Shown here piece after piece: positions 60,713-64,000 of a DNA stretch of 64,000 nt. Numbering within the stretch: position 1 is the stretch's first letter; each line of letters starts with the position of its first letter. The notes below the pieces were generated by a model. It searched no databases. It was not told the DNA's origin and saw only the letters and a program-made list of their open reading frames with translations. Made by a program: the position numbers and the translations under genes. The DNA lies in contig NC_079490.1 in NCBI RefSeq assembly GCF_020520425.1, positions 40,494,723-40,558,722 on the forward strand. The letters are read 5' to 3'. The stretch is from Spinacia oleracea. Its lineage: Eukaryota > Streptophyta > Magnoliopsida > Caryophyllales > Amaranthaceae.

Positions 60713-61747
60713 TCTTGGGTAATTCATGAACATGCAAAGTTTTCCAAGCGATTAAAAATTAATTACAAAATTAAATTATTAAGTACTTTCATAACAATTT
60801 TTGAAAAAGAACCACAAAACATTTAGTTTAAACTAGTATTGCATGGGCGAATATGTGCAACATTTTCTTTTGGGTAAGGATATATAAGGGGCATCTTAGG
60901 AGGGTGGAGATAGGGTGAGGGAGTTTGAACATGAGACTTACCGTACACAGGCATAAATCTTAACTACTAACCTCATTGGTAGGAGAGTGAAACCCTGAAA
61001 CTAAGGAAAATCCATGCGAGGTTAGGTTAGCAGGAAGTTTGCACACTCGTGCAAGTTTGTTTCCTCTAATACTACTCGTCAATCCGGAGAGGGATAATAC
61101 CCAAGAATATATTAGGTGTCGGGTGCACTCTCTCATATTTTCCCTTTACATGTGAGGAGAAAATTAAAGGGACCACTTATGGGTATAAAAATACCTTTGG
61201 ATGCATGATGCACCCAATTACACCTAATAATTTTCAATAATACCTTGCTAATCGATACCAGGAATATTATTCCTTCTTACTTCTTCCGTAGTATAACATT
61301 AACTTATCAGGATTCTTGAAAATCCGCTAACTAAACGATACTCTACCAACCTTAACCTTGGTTCCTTTATGTGAGCCGAATTCTAATTCGAGACATGATC
61401 CTAACATGATCTTTTCATTAAAAAGTTGGTTGAATAGAATTAAGCAAAGTAAATTTGGAAATGTTTTGTAGTCAATAAATCTACAAAAAACCCTAATTTT
61501 TATATTATTTTTTAAAGATGAGTTTTTGCAAATAACTCGGGGACAAAGGGGTATAGCTATGTGCATCATCAATTATCAAATACTCTAAAACAATCACAGA
61601 GTACGACTTGTATTGCCTTAACTAATAAGAACGTAAAATACATATGAAATTAATACTTGGTGTATCATTATAACACAAAATTATGCCTGTTATACCAGAA
61701 TAAGCTATATAACGAAAAGAACAAAGTAACATGGGACTGTAAAATAA
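60713..61747. other. Spacer downstream of the ALIS gene
   Basis: No gene is supported. A small inverted repeat, ttaggtgtcgggtgca (about 61112) / tgcacccaattacaccta (about 61211), encloses about 80 bases and may be a tiny MITE. A tract with tRNA-like character is suspected near 60920-60990, but it is too weak to call. Confidence 0.35.
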
Positions 61748-63935
<2,188 letters not shown>

Positions 63936-64000
63936 CTGAAAAATAGCAACGCTAGTACGGTTCAGAGAAAGATGATGGTAATGAATATAAACATGACTCT

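Overview
This is nuclear DNA from a flowering plant. The genes have short exons and GT-AG introns, the spacers are AT-rich, and every mobile element is of a plant type. The LTR family at 37276-38777 and 46233-47767, and the general repeat mix, remind me of Amaranthaceae/Chenopodiaceae such as spinach or beet. That placement is from memory and untested.

Four host genes can be reconstructed. A polyamine oxidase ending in a peroxisomal SRM signal lies on + (1075-5811, ten exons). A RAB5-type GTPase of the RABF2 group lies on + (12414-15913, seven exons). An acyl-activating enzyme ending in the peroxisomal signal SRL lies on - (16835-18986, two exons) and converges with the RAB gene. The 3' four exons of an ALIS/CDC50-type flippase beta subunit lie on - (61748-63935); its 5' exons are outside the window, and one of its introns carries an 850-bp (CA)n tract. 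A badly decayed leucine-rich-repeat gene relic lies at about 54863-56095. The genes are independent, with no operon-like arrangement.

The rest is mostly transposons. The left edge holds the 3' LTR of a Gypsy element that continues outside the window. A complete young Gypsy element of the same family lies at 23093-34624 on - (TSD tattg). It carries gag-pol and, on the opposite strand, an intron-containing ORF of the 'putative gypsy type transposon' kind with its own TATA box, so I place it in the Tat lineage. An old Copia element (35023-50391, TSD aaatt) is split in its integrase by a second Copia element (37276-47767, TSD agttt). A 2.7-kb solo LTR (58000-60707, TSD gtttc) lies upstream of the ALIS 3' end. 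A Pack-MULE (21123-22893, 9-bp TSD) contains pieces of at least two host genes: a saccharopine-dehydrogenase-like oxidoreductase and a Fes1-type Hsp70 exchange factor. Smaller elements include five Stowaway-like MITEs, a second MITE family present twice, a CACTA-type MITE, a GC-rich MITE, a probable Helitron and a SINE inside a PAO intron.

The strongest leads are the antisense spliced ORF of the Gypsy element, the multi-fragment Pack-MULE, the very long CA tract, and an intergenic duplication that gives an almost intact empty site for the outer Copia element. I see no CRISPR array, no confident tRNA or rRNA gene, and no clearly unprecedented system.
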